This document shows, piece by piece, positions 9,901 to 17,203 of a DNA stretch of 64,000 nucleotides. A model generated the notes under the pieces. It saw only the letters and a list, made by a program, of their open reading frames with translations. It ran no database searches and had not been told where the DNA came from. The stretch lies in assembly GCF_037996765.1 (NCBI RefSeq), contig NZ_JBBNAD010000005.1, positions 1,458,001 to 1,522,000 on the forward strand, written 5' to 3'. This DNA comes from Bdellovibrio sp. GT3 (lineage in GTDB: Bacteria > Bdellovibrionota > Bdellovibrionia > Bdellovibrionales > Bdellovibrionaceae). Made by a program: the position numbers and the translations under genes. Every line of letters begins with the position of its first letter. Within the stretch, counting starts at the first letter, position 1.

Positions 9901-10092
9901 GGAAACTTCCATTTCGATCTCTTGAGGGCCGGCACCGGCATAAGTGGTTTGCACCACAACGGTTGGCAAAGAGACATCCGGATACAAATCGATAGGAAGT
10001 TTCTTTAAAGAAATCATCCCCAATGTAAGCATCAGGATAACAATTGATAGGATAAATACGGGCTGACGAACGGATAATAATGCTGGTGACAT
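6970..10092 (-). CDS. RND multidrug-type exporter (HAE1 family)
   Basis: 1040 residues. The N-terminus (LKKLPIDLYPDVSLPTVVVQT, then AGAGPQEIEMEVSKILEDELA) and the helix-4 signature VGLLVDDAIVVREN with paired aspartates identify a proton-driven hydrophobe/amphiphile exporter. The C-terminal half has GCVMLMGLATKNSILLID and RLRPIIMTSLALIAGMVPVA. No adaptor or outer membrane channel gene adjoins it, so it must borrow these or work alone. It lies 84 bases after a peptidoglycan enzyme-like gene on the same strand and could be co-transcribed with it. Substrate unknown. No strong ribosome site precedes the ATG. Confidence 0.91.
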   Translation of the reverse strand: MSPALLSVRQPVFILSIVILMLTLGMISLKKLPIDLYPDVSLPTVVVQTTYAGAGPQEIEMEVSKILEDELATISGVQKVSSQNMESVSVVMVEFNLKTNLNFAEQEVRAKVQNVMRDLPDDVDQPVIRKVSPSDAPIMYITLLSDMEPGKLYDLAKEVISPQFEQVYQVGQVDILGGRKREIHVSMDYNRLNSADVSATSVSNALQSGGRNVPAGKIDEGNTQYSFRTISQYQSLNDIGNTVLRLADVYHPVTIGTLAKVEDTLQDETTRSRLNGKKAINFAIYRQSGANSVQVADDIRGKVEKVNKQLQEQNIDGKMIITQDTSKKIRDNVFDVYESIFFGVLLTVIVVYFFLGSMKSTLITGFALPNSLLGACIMMGIFGFSINIMSLLAMSLVVGLLVDDAIVVRENIFRKLEAGMSPKKAAVVGTQEVTLAVIATTLTILAVFGPIGNLEGIVGQFFKQFGLTICFAMIVSLFDGLFVAPALSAYVAGEHSHKEPTSKFGKWNKAALKAFDRFQSRMEEKYVVTLKWSLANPLKTIGAGVLIFFLSLGVARMVPFTFLPAQDNGEFFVMFELPPGASLDGTDEVAKILEEKAKKFPEIENVLALIGSSNSEAHKGNLYIRLVPSKQRKKNTTAMKDVLRAEFKDIQQKYNIIVTDNPGQQNSRQFNLNIVGQDMNALIEYSNKVLEVLKKNPSLSQPDTSYRAGKPEYQVKMKSDIAKASGVTLTGIGMELRSLIEGMTPAIYRENGVSYDVRVRLKPDQRDLRKEYDNLKVPNLNNRLVPLSNVAELKPAQGPSVILRENRNRYIQISADITPGGKGLGGVMAELNALTKTELKPPPGVTFSFVGEAERFAELMQNILVSMGLGVMFIYLVLASLYGSFIVPVTIMSVIPLAACGAFYALFIMRSSFDLFSMIGCVMLMGLATKNSILLIDSTMEQQKEGKELKEALIHAGFTRLRPIIMTSLALIAGMVPVAIGLNEASKGRTSLGIVVIGGTISSTLLTLYVIPALHLYVERFSIWFMKGYHRIFGNDTSEI

Positions 10093-10176
10093 AGTGGGCG
10101 GAAACTATCAGTTCGCCCGGAAAAGACAACAGAATCTAATTACAGGTCCCGAAGTAGTCAGTAATTACTTACATAC

Positions 10177-11307
10177 TTATTTACAAAGTGAGGCCTTCTT
10201 AGGAGAGAAGTTGTAAATCATAACTCCACCATTCTTAAGGAGGCCTGATTTAAGCTCATCCAAATAAAGCGGACGACCACCCAGCTGCTCAACTCCAGCT
10301 TTGTCAGTATCAATCGTCCCGGCAATTCCCAGGCAGCCCCATGTTTCAACGTAAGGGCTTGATCCGTGTAGTAGCACGCCACGACTGTGAATATCTTTAT
10401 TGCCGCTTTCCAGGCCTAGAAGTTCAATGCCGTCGTTGATGTTTCCAGCACGGGGAGGATTATAAGAGCGAGTCACGATAGCGCCATTGGGTGTGGTTTT
10501 TGAGCCGTCCCCGGAGCCAAAGCCATTTACTCCGCGAGCTACTGGAATTGGGTTTCTATCCAATGTCTGAGTCAGTTGACCCTCTGAGTTAAAGAAGTAC
10601 ATTTTTCCAGTGAGTTCGTTGTTTTTAAAATCGTTAAATATAAAGGTGTCTGAAGTAACTTTGCCTGTGGCCTTGTTAATTCGATGTGCTTCCAACGCTT
10701 GCTGAAGTCCGCACTGAAACAGGCGATCGTATCTAAGTTCAGGAGGAAGGTCTGTGCAGCTGTTATTCTGGCCAGAAAGTGAACGGTTGGTGCCTGCAAC
10801 TTTTTCACTTAAAACTGCCGCAGATGCCGCCTTGGGGTCCGTCTTATCAATGCCAGATGTTACCAGGGATTTCGTTTCACCCATACCGAACAAATCACGA
10901 AGCCAATCAAAAAAGTTAAACTTACTGGATTGGTAAACCGCCGTATCTTCGGTCAATGTACAAGTACCCTTGGTGATACAGCTTTGATCGTTTGCGGAGA
11001 ACGCGGATTTTGCAGCAACCAGCTGATTATCCTTCGCAAGACTTTGCAGCGTCGTCAGGTCCGCCGATTTGGTTTTGTTATTTACGGAATTCACATACAC
11101 GACAGAATCGTTGGGAACAGTTTGCATCCCGGTCGGAGAGGAACTATCCAGTTTGCTGGGATTGAAAAAACCGTTTTTAGGTTTGGTCGCCGTCGTTGTG
11201 ATCTGGGAACCTTTAGGTATTGCACCCACTGTTTGCAGGGCGCGATATTCTTCGGCAAGTGCATTTGCGCTTAACAAAAAAATGAAGCTGAAGATGACGG
11301 ATTTCAT
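10177..11307 (-). CDS. Exported L,D-transpeptidase-like protein (YkuD_2 type)
   Basis: 376 residues with signal peptide MKSVIFSFIFLLSANALA. Residues about 260-330 carry GDGSKTTPNGAIVTRSY, GIELLGLESGN, HSRGVLLHG (His314) and ETWGCLGI (Cys325), the arrangement of the 'murein L,D-transpeptidase catalytic domain family', in which His and Cys form the active site. The usual WGCPA reads WGCLG here. The first 250 residues have no family I recognise and contain paired cysteines. The likely role is cutting or cross-linking peptidoglycan in the periplasm or in prey. AAAGGA precedes the ATG by about ten bases. Confidence 0.72.
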   Translation of the reverse strand: MKSVIFSFIFLLSANALAEEYRALQTVGAIPKGSQITTTATKPKNGFFNPSKLDSSSPTGMQTVPNDSVVYVNSVNNKTKSADLTTLQSLAKDNQLVAAKSAFSANDQSCITKGTCTLTEDTAVYQSSKFNFFDWLRDLFGMGETKSLVTSGIDKTDPKAASAAVLSEKVAGTNRSLSGQNNSCTDLPPELRYDRLFQCGLQQALEAHRINKATGKVTSDTFIFNDFKNNELTGKMYFFNSEGQLTQTLDRNPIPVARGVNGFGSGDGSKTTPNGAIVTRSYNPPRAGNINDGIELLGLESGNKDIHSRGVLLHGSSPYVETWGCLGIAGTIDTDKAGVEQLGGRPLYLDELKSGLLKNGGVMIYNFSPKKASLCK

Positions 11308-11409
11308 AGTTTTTGTTTCCTTTAACTATATGAATCCATCGGTCTTTTCTGAGTATTTCTTAAGAATTTACGGGACTATTGGACGTTCAGTCAGTAGAGT
11401 CTGCCAGAC

Positions 11410-11811
11410 CTAGGTAATAAGGATTCCCTGAATCTTATGCAGAAGCTCCTTGCGTCGCGCTGGCTTAGTCAGCACATAATCACAACCCGCATCAACGCAC
11501 ATCTGACAGTCTTCCTTCAACGAATGGGCAGTCAGGGCGATGATGGGCTTTTTAAAGCCGGCAGCGCGAATACGCCGAACTGATTCATAGCCGTCCATGA
11601 TCGGCATTTGTATGTCCATTAGAATAAGGTCCGGATTGTTCTTTTCGGTCATCTCGATGGCTTCAAGACCGTTGGTCGCCTGTAGAATCTGCGAGTGGGT
11701 TTTGCGCATGTACATATCAATCAACATGCGGTTGTCACTGACATCGTCCACGACCAGAATTTTCGCTCCATGCAAATCGATTTCCTGATTCAGCAAACTG
11801 CTATTATCCAT
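11410..11811 (-). CDS. Stand-alone response regulator receiver (CheY-like)
   Basis: 133 residues made almost only of a receiver domain: ILVVDDVSDN acidic pocket near residue 18, phosphorylation site in DLILMDIQMPIMDG, the PIIALTAH switch segment and the LTKPAR lysine. There is no output domain. The receiver closely resembles the C-terminal receiver of the MHYT hybrid kinase at 40578-42968 (shared DLILMDIQMP and KKPIIALTAH), which suggests a similar phosphorelay role. GAGGGG precedes the ATG by five bases. No partner kinase adjoins it. Confidence 0.92.
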   Translation of the reverse strand: MDNSSLLNQEIDLHGAKILVVDDVSDNRMLIDMYMRKTHSQILQATNGLEAIEMTEKNNPDLILMDIQMPIMDGYESVRRIRAAGFKKPIIALTAHSLKEDCQMCVDAGCDYVLTKPARRKELLHKIQGILIT

Positions 11812-11962
11812 ATGCCCCTCGGAAATGAATTGTCCTACTATTATCTAAGGGCGGTTTTGCAATTCGCGCAACTCTTTTGGTTTGAAGGTTTCGCAAAATC
11901 ATTCCGTGATATGGCAAAGACGACGAGGAGTTTTTTGTCGCCGCCTTTGTGCGATTCACACA

Positions 11963-12388
11963 TCAGTAGTTGTATCCGGTCCCGCGCAGGTAAACCCAGA
12001 TATCAGAGCGTCCTATCAGATCAAAATGCAAGGCGCCGCTGAACGAACCCACCTGTTTTGGTGCGAACTTCACCGTGGCTCTGCAGGATTGTCCCGGCCA
12101 TAAAGTGCCGCCACAGTTTTCGGTGTGGCTGAAGTATCTGCCGTTAGTGTCAATGTCGTTAATATAAAATGGATAGCTGCCATTGTTGCGCAGGCGAAAC
12201 CGTGCGGTCTCACTTTTGCCTTTGCGCACGAATCCAAAATTGTAGTTATAGGATTCCTGCACCGAGATCGAATCATCGGTGATCGTAATCACCCCGTCAT
12301 CAGTGGCGGCAGTTAAGGCTTCCATGTCCTCGGCAAAAACGGGCGGAACAAGGAACAGAGAAGCAGCCAGTAACAATATTGCTTTCAC
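11963..12388 (-). CDS. Small exported protein with Ig-like (DUF1573/ASPM-type) domain
   Basis: About 141 residues with signal sequence ...AILLLAASLFLVPPVFA. The mature part (FGFVRKGKSETARFRLRNNG, then CGGTLWPGQSCRATVKFAP and a terminal strand) matches the immunoglobulin-like beta-sandwich found in choice-of-anchor D and DUF1573 proteins. Two cysteines probably form a disulfide. A GTG at 12388 is chosen because AGGGGG stands five bases before it. An ATG at 12409 in the same frame would add seven residues but has no ribosome site. Role unknown. Confidence 0.7.
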   Translation of the reverse strand: MKAILLLAASLFLVPPVFAEDMEALTAATDDGVITITDDSISVQESYNYNFGFVRKGKSETARFRLRNNGSYPFYINDIDTNGRYFSHTENCGGTLWPGQSCRATVKFAPKQVGSFSGALHFDLIGRSDIWVYLRGTGYNY

Positions 12389-12478
12389 AAATACCCCCTT
12401 TTTCTTCATGATCACGAAGGGAAGATTTGGTGGCAAAATGTTATTTTCGCTCTGGCCGGGATCCAGTGTGGGCTGAAA

Positions 12479-12511
12479 ATAAAAAAAGCCGCTGAGTTGA
12501 AGCAGCGACTC
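12479..12511 (-). terminator. Terminator of the 12541-13059 gene
   Basis: Read on the minus strand, an AGTCGCTG/CAGCGGCT stem (one mismatch) with an eight-base loop is followed by a run of seven T. Confidence 0.8.
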
Positions 12512-12540
12512 TTTTGACCAGTCTAATTTTCGTAAGAAAA

Positions 12541-13059
12541 CTATTGTTGGATTTTACCAGTTACTTGGAAGTGCAAACCTACAGTAGTTGCACCAGCGCC
12601 GCATTGAAGAGCAGCGTCAGAAGCTGGAACGTAGATCGCTGCGCGACCGTGAAGGTATTTGTAGTTGTTGAATTTCAAAGAAGCATCAAGGAATGCTTTA
12701 CCGTTAGCGCAAGCAGAAGTGCCTTCGATTGCGTAAGCGCGAGAGTCAACAAGTTGAGCTGTTTTGTTAACGTTGTCAGCAAGTACCAATGCAGAGTATT
12801 TGCATACAGAACCTTCTTCAGAGAACGTGCCTTTGATCAAAAGGTTATCCAAAGAGTAGTCAGTCGTCGCAGTTGCCAATTGAACATTGTAAGCCGCGAA
12901 GTCAGCTGGGATAGTTTGTGTTTGAGTGTTGCCATCGTCACAAACGAAAGCTGTGAATTTAGACATCCAACGCTCACCTGGAAGAGTCAAATCTTCGTTT
13001 GGTGCTGCAAAAGCAGAAGAAAGAGACAAAGTAGCTAGCAATACTAGAACTGATTTCAT
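12541..13059 (-). CDS. Exported protein of unknown function, 172 residues
   Basis: Signal peptide MKSVLVLLATLSLSSAFA with cleavage after AFA. The mature domain of about 150 residues is rich in Ala, Thr and Asp, has four cysteines and alternating short strands suggesting a beta-sandwich. AGGAGG stands seven bases before the ATG and a strong terminator follows, so it is a well-expressed single-gene unit. Its codon use looks strongly biased (AAC, GCA, GTT/GTA favoured), in keeping with high expression. No family recognised. Confidence 0.85.
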   Translation of the reverse strand: MKSVLVLLATLSLSSAFAAPNEDLTLPGERWMSKFTAFVCDDGNTQTQTIPADFAAYNVQLATATTDYSLDNLLIKGTFSEEGSVCKYSALVLADNVNKTAQLVDSRAYAIEGTSACANGKAFLDASLKFNNYKYLHGRAAIYVPASDAALQCGAGATTVGLHFQVTGKIQQ

Positions 13060-13216
13060 GTAGATCCTCCTAAAGGATTAGTTAATAAGGTGGAGTTGTT
13101 TTACCAAGAAGATTAAAAAGGGCAAGAAAACCACCAAAATTAAACTTTTGGTTTTCAATGCCTTTTCAACTCGCTTGCTTTAGGGGGATTAAGTGTATTT
13201 TAACGATGAACAAATG

Positions 13217-13822
13217 TTAATTAAGGATTCTAACAGAGGTTACGTACATAAGCTCGCAGGCGCCGGCGCCGCGGTCCTCACGCGTTAATGAACTTTTCCA
13301 TTCGCCGCCATTTTTTCCGCTGAATAAAACCAGCTCACCATTCAGTTCAATCAGATTTCCTTCGCGAAGTGAAAGCAGTAAGTCCTTTATCACTTTGTTC
13401 GCGGGGATCATGTGAACATTGGCACTGTGGTGAAGCATCTCATTTTTCGGAAGGGGTGGGGTGCGCCATTTGATGTGATAATAACGTAGTGATTGCCCGA
13501 TACTGAGTTCATTTAAAACTTTGGAATCCGACATCGGTCCCCAACCCAAGGCAAGGTCGATGGGTGAAATCGCAGCACCGGGGTCGAACCAAAAACGATT
13601 TGTGGAAAGGACTCGGGCCCGAATCTTATAGCGCGCCAAAGGCTCGGCCACGCCGGAGTCAAGGATGATGGCTTTGCGCTCGGCCTCGGGAATAGCTTCT
13701 TGCTGAGGATCCTCTTTGACCAAAACACCATCGGGAACGGCCACCGGGCGGCTATTCCAGTGCAGAAAGGTCGCTAATAAAACGGCCCCCAGAATGATGT
13801 TCTTTCGATTTAATTCCAGCAT
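13217..13822 (-). CDS. Membrane-anchored or exported protein of unknown function
   Basis: 201 residues. The N-terminus LNRKNIILGAVLLATFLHW is a single membrane anchor or uncleaved signal, so the rest should lie in the periplasm. Motifs seen include YKIRARVLSTNRFWFDPGAAISPIDLALGWGP and NVHMIPANKVIKDLLLSL. A family of proteins with this middle segment (RVLS.ERYR.D..A.LSP.DLALGWG.MSD) exists in proteobacteria, but I know of no function for it. The gene stands alone between a small exported gene and a divergently transcribed hydrolase. No strong ribosome site. Confidence 0.75.
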   Translation of the reverse strand: MLELNRKNIILGAVLLATFLHWNSRPVAVPDGVLVKEDPQQEAIPEAERKAIILDSGVAEPLARYKIRARVLSTNRFWFDPGAAISPIDLALGWGPMSDSKVLNELSIGQSLRYYHIKWRTPPLPKNEMLHHSANVHMIPANKVIKDLLLSLREGNLIELNGELVLFSGKNGGEWKSSLTREDRGAGACELMYVTSVRILN

Positions 13823-13920
13823 CCGATTATTTTGAGAGCAAAAGACGAGCTTAGCAAGTTTTTGTCATGGGATTGGACCAAGCTGTGGCCTGATACGTCA
13901 GTTTGAGATATTATATCTGT

Positions 13921-14445
13921 ATGAATTTGAACACCGCTTTATTACTGATCGACGTCCAATCAAAAATGTTTGCTCCCTTTAAGCCGGTCCATGCATCCGA
14001 AGACCTTCTGGAAAACCTTCAGAAACTGCTGCGCTTGACGCGGGCTTCGGGGACGCCGGTGATTTTCGTTCAGAATAACGGGCAAGCCGGGGATCTTGAT
14101 GAAACCCGAACAGAAGGTTGGATGTTGCATCCGGAAATGGAAATCCAAGGCGGGGACTTGATTGTGCAAAAGGCCTTGCATGACCCGTTTACCGGAACGG
14201 AGCTGCATAATGTTTTGCAAAAAAAAGGTATCAAAAAGTTGATTATCGCCGGAATGCAGTCGGAAACCTGTATCGCCGCCACTTGTCGCAAAGCTCACGA
14301 ATTGGGTTACGGTGTGACGTTGGTCAGTGACTCGCACAGTACCTACGCAACGGGCGGCAATACCGCTGAGGAAATCATTCAGGGCATCAACGCCGAAATG
14401 AAGGAGCTTGTCAGCCTGTGGCGGGTCTCCGACGTGGAATTCTAA
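13921..14445 (+). CDS. Isochorismatase-family cysteine hydrolase
   Basis: 174 residues. It has the fold and triad of the family: Asp11 in LLLIDVQ, Lys84 in IVQKALHDPF and Cys117 in GMQSETCIAATCRKA, followed by GYGVTLVSDSHST. Members hydrolyse amides such as nicotinamide or small ureas, or the isochorismate ether bond; the substrate cannot be told here. An upstream in-frame TTG at 13903 is less likely than this ATG. The stop codon is built from the last T of a 9-bp target duplication plus the first two bases of an insertion sequence. The pre-insertion sequence also read TAA, so the protein is unchanged. Confidence 0.88.
   Translation: MNLNTALLLIDVQSKMFAPFKPVHASEDLLENLQKLLRLTRASGTPVIFVQNNGQAGDLDETRTEGWMLHPEMEIQGGDLIVQKALHDPFTGTELHNVLQKKGIKKLIIAGMQSETCIAATCRKAHELGYGVTLVSDSHSTYATGGNTAEEIIQGINAEMKELVSLWRVSDVEF
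14435..14443. repeat. Target site duplication, left copy
   Basis: TGGAATTCT immediately left of the insertion sequence, identical to the copy at 15413-15421. A 9-bp duplication is typical of the IS1 family. Confidence 0.9.
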
Positions 14446-15412
14446 AACTGGCCCCTCAAAGTGTGGCGGCCAGCCGCCTGTTATGCTCCAAAGCATACAA
14501 CGCAATATGCCCAGCCAGCTCGCTGGGCTTTTTCGTTGTACACCAAGTTTTTCTGATCAATCGATTGATATTCGCCCGCAACATTGCACAAGTGTGATTC
14601 AACGAAAAGATCGGATCCCATTTCAGCTTTTTAAGTTCACCCTGTCCTACGACGGCTCCGCGCCCACCCAAAACCGTAACGTGCTTTGCCTGCGGAAAGT
14701 ACCTTTTCACATCAGATGGATAGGTTGGGTTTGAATCAGATCTGATAAGCGCATTCGGATGAACCAGTTCGGTCATATTTGAGAACAATTTTTTCCTAGC
14801 TTGACCACGGTGGTCCGGTCGATATCCGTATTTCTTTCTAGCGGGAACTGCCAGTTTCCCTTTGGCTGGCATCTGTGCAACTTCAAACCCCAATATCCTT
14901 CTCGTCTTGAACTCCACCATCAAAGTTACTGAGAGCGGTTTGTATTTGGTGTGTTCAAATGTTTCCAAGTCATCGAATTCAACCTCAACTGCCGGAGGAA
15001 GTTGTTTATTTTCTTCATGCAGTTCGGACTTTGCCGTCTCTGCCAGGAAACGAAATTTCCGTACCACTGTTTTTCGATTTATTCCCAGTATCCTGGCAGC
15101 CTCACGCTGACTTACAAGTCCGGTCATAAGTTTACGAACATCTTTATTTAAGTGACGTTTCTTTTGGGATTTTAAGCGACTTGTCGTCGCTGCGGAAAAG
15201 CTCATTTTGCATCTAAAACACCAGAGTCTGGTGAGCCGTTGGCCATCGGATCTTCTATAGTACGTTCCAAGTTTACGAATTGTCCGAGATGCGTCAGTTT
15301 GATCTCTTTGTAGGTGGCAATATGGGCATTTTGTCTTCATGCCAAGGGGCAATCGCAACTATTGTGCCCCTCGAGTTGGCTGGAGGTTGCCACATCATGA
15401 GGGGCCAGTTTT
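14444..15412 (-). mobile_element. IS1-like insertion sequence, 969 bp, complete
   Basis: The ends are terminal inverted repeats: AAAACTGGCCCCTCA at 14444-14458 and its exact reverse complement at 15398-15412. Similarity continues imperfectly inward (GTGTGGC on the left, GATGTGGC on the right read inward). A 9-bp direct repeat TGGAATTCT flanks the element. It holds a single long transposase gene on the minus strand that covers most of its length and ends inside the left repeat. Intact ends, intact gene and perfect target duplication point to a recent insertion. Classical IS1 makes its transposase by frameshifting between two frames; here one frame suffices, as in some other IS1 members. Confidence 0.9.
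14456..15340 (-). CDS. IS1-family transposase, single reading frame
   Basis: 294 residues from the ATG at 15340. N-terminal zinc-ribbon with CPYC and, after the basic segment, CFRC. A helix-turn-helix follows in SQREAARILGINRKTVVRKF. The catalytic part has VEFDDLETFEH and ALIRSDSNPTYP aspartates. The C-terminus LNHTCAMLRANINRLIRKT...AGHIALYALEHNR lines up with the C-terminus of IS1 InsB (ERHNLNLRQHLARLGRKS...), including a late Glu before HNR. The stop codon lies inside the left inverted repeat. No ribosome site precedes the ATG, common in IS elements. It should cut and join DNA at the element ends. Confidence 0.88.
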   Translation of the reverse strand: MKTKCPYCHLQRDQTDASRTIRKLGTYYRRSDGQRLTRLWCFRCKMSFSAATTSRLKSQKKRHLNKDVRKLMTGLVSQREAARILGINRKTVVRKFRFLAETAKSELHEENKQLPPAVEVEFDDLETFEHTKYKPLSVTLMVEFKTRRILGFEVAQMPAKGKLAVPARKKYGYRPDHRGQARKKLFSNMTELVHPNALIRSDSNPTYPSDVKRYFPQAKHVTVLGGRGAVVGQGELKKLKWDPIFSLNHTCAMLRANINRLIRKTWCTTKKPSELAGHIALYALEHNRRLAATL

Positions 15413-15421
15413 TGGAATTCT
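15413..15421. repeat. Target site duplication, right copy
   Basis: TGGAATTCT directly right of the insertion sequence. It overlaps the TAG stop codon (15420-15422, minus strand) of the pseudouridine synthase gene. Confidence 0.9.
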
Positions 15422-16121
15422 AATATTCAAATTCGATCAGATTTTTAAAGTAAGCCGGCACTCGGGCTTTGAAGCTTATTCTTTTACCGCTGTGCGGGTG
15501 ATTGAATTCAAGTTCTGCAGAGTGCAGGAATAGATTTTTAAACGGGGATTGGGGTTTGCCGTACTTGGTGTCGCCCACAACTGCATGACCCAGTCCTGCC
15601 ATGTGCACGCGAATTTGATTCTTTTTTCCGGTCAGAAGATTGATTTTTAAAAGGCTGAATTTGTCGGCCTCTTTCAGAACCGTATATTCCGTGATGGCAA
15701 GTTTGCCGTCATCAGAATTCTGGCTGGAGTGAACGACGTAGTCTTCGTCCTCACTCAAATAACTTTGAATGGTGCCGGATTTTTTATCCAGTTTGCCATG
15801 CACAATCGTGTAGTAGGTTTTGTTAAAAGATTTCCAGTTGTCTTTAAGTTTGTTCATGACCTCTTCGGTCTTTGCAAAAATCAAAACACCGGATGTCGCC
15901 TGATCCAGGCGATGAACCACGTGAACCACTTTGGTGGAGCGGGGATTACCCTTGCGCACATACTGGTTCAGCAGGCCGTGGACTGTGTTTTCGCGCTCCC
16001 ATTTTGCGGCAACCGTCAAAATACCGGGTGATTTGTTGCCCACGATAATATCCAAATCATCGTGGAGAATTTCAAAACCTTTGGGTTGGTATTTCTTAGG
16101 GATCTTTTTTGATGTCGACAT
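15420..16121 (-). CDS. RNA pseudouridine synthase, RluA family
   Basis: 233 residues. The catalytic motif HRLDQATSG lies at residues 70-78 with Asp73 as the predicted nucleophile. LLTGKKNQIRVHMAGLGHAVVGDTKYG follows, another family signature. There is no S4 RNA-binding domain at the N-terminus, unlike RluC and RluD, so it resembles the shorter RluA/TruC-like members. It isomerises a uridine in rRNA or tRNA; which one cannot be told. The 3' end was left intact by the insertion sequence that landed on its stop codon. Confidence 0.88.
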   Translation of the reverse strand: MSTSKKIPKKYQPKGFEILHDDLDIIVGNKSPGILTVAAKWERENTVHGLLNQYVRKGNPRSTKVVHVVHRLDQATSGVLIFAKTEEVMNKLKDNWKSFNKTYYTIVHGKLDKKSGTIQSYLSEDEDYVVHSSQNSDDGKLAITEYTVLKEADKFSLLKINLLTGKKNQIRVHMAGLGHAVVGDTKYGKPQSPFKNLFLHSAELEFNHPHSGKRISFKARVPAYFKNLIEFEY

Positions 16122-16280
16122 GAACTCATTGTTAACAGGTCTGCGCCCTGAAGTGTAGATCCTTTGGGCAAATAGTTGTGGCCCTTGTAAAAAGGGATGA
16201 TCAAACTTTGGACAGGGGCTGGTTTTTTTGAGTTTTTCGAGGGGATCCTCTAATATGCGCCCATAAAGCTTGGAGGCTCC

Positions 16281-17135
16281 ATGAAGCGTTTATTGGCTCT
16301 GTCTTTTGCAGTACTTTCCTTCAATTCAGCATTCGCGCAAACTAATGACGAAGTGACGGCTCTATTGGGCCCGGTTCCTTCAGACCAGGAATTGATCCAG
16401 CTTCAGGAAAAGGAATCCGTACAAAGACGCATTGAAATGGGTATGTGGGATAACTTTAATGCCTGCAAATACGGTATCAGAGTTCCTGATAAAGTCACCA
16501 GAGGCACCATCGCTTTGACTTTTGATGATGGTCCAAATCCTAAAACCACTCCGATTATTTTGGATACTCTGAAAAAGCACGGTGCGAAAGCCACGTTCTT
16601 CGTGTTGGGTGGTAAAATCGCGGGCAACGAGACCTTGATTCGTCGTATTTTGAACGAAGGTCATCACATTGCAAATCACTCCTGGAATCATCCTAACTTT
16701 CATACATTGTCAGTGGTTGATGCGAAAAACCAAATCTATCAAACTGACAAAGCACTTCGCCAGTTCGTTACGCCAAACTATCTTCGTTACCCGTATGGGA
16801 ACTCCACGTGTTCTGCGAACGAATATGCAAACTCAATTGGTTATAATATCGTAGGCTGGAACATAGATACGTGTGACTGGGCTTTTGCGAACACAGGCCG
16901 TGTCTCTGATTCCTCCAACAAAACGTGCCAGGCGCCAGCAAGCTTGCGTGCGGATTACGCGGGTTATGTGAACCACGTGGTGGCCCAAACTAACGGTGGC
17001 GTGTTGTTGATGCATGATATTCATGCGAATACGGCAAACAGCCTGGACCGCATGATGACAATGCTTGAAAAACAGGGCTATCGTTTTGTGGATCTTGCTG
17101 ATACAAATTTATTTCCGAAATTGAACGAATACTAA
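16281..17135 (+). CDS. Exported polysaccharide (peptidoglycan/chitin) deacetylase
   Basis: 284 residues with signal peptide MKRLLALSFAVLSFNSAFA. The NodB domain spans about 75-275: the metal and catalytic Asp pair in ALTFDDGPNPKTT (Asp82, Asp83), the metal His pair HSWNH (His133, His137), RYPYGNS and the C-terminal LLMHDIHANT histidine. It removes N-acetyl groups from cell-wall sugars. In Bdellovibrio, exported GlcNAc deacetylases mark prey peptidoglycan for later digestion, so a predatory role is possible but inferred. GGAGG stands eight bases before the ATG; a terminator follows. Confidence 0.9.
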   Translation: MKRLLALSFAVLSFNSAFAQTNDEVTALLGPVPSDQELIQLQEKESVQRRIEMGMWDNFNACKYGIRVPDKVTRGTIALTFDDGPNPKTTPIILDTLKKHGAKATFFVLGGKIAGNETLIRRILNEGHHIANHSWNHPNFHTLSVVDAKNQIYQTDKALRQFVTPNYLRYPYGNSTCSANEYANSIGYNIVGWNIDTCDWAFANTGRVSDSSNKTCQAPASLRADYAGYVNHVVAQTNGGVLLMHDIHANTANSLDRMMTMLEKQGYRFVDLADTNLFPKLNEY

Positions 17136-17163
17136 TTCGCTTCAATAAGACGGTGGGAAACTT

Positions 17164-17192
17164 AAAGGAGGACCAAAAGTCCTCCTTTTTTT
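17164..17192 (+). terminator. Rho-independent terminator of the deacetylase gene
   Basis: A ten-pair stem AAAGGAGGAC/GTCCTCCTTT with loop CAAAA, followed by a run of T. It lies between two convergent genes. Confidence 0.88.
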
Positions 17193-17203
17193 ATGCCCGA
17201 ATT

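Noticed and set aside
13061-13216. Possible terminator hairpin AAAACCA...TGGTTTT
   Set aside because: Loop too long and stem AT-rich; it lies upstream of the minus-strand gene, where a promoter is expected.
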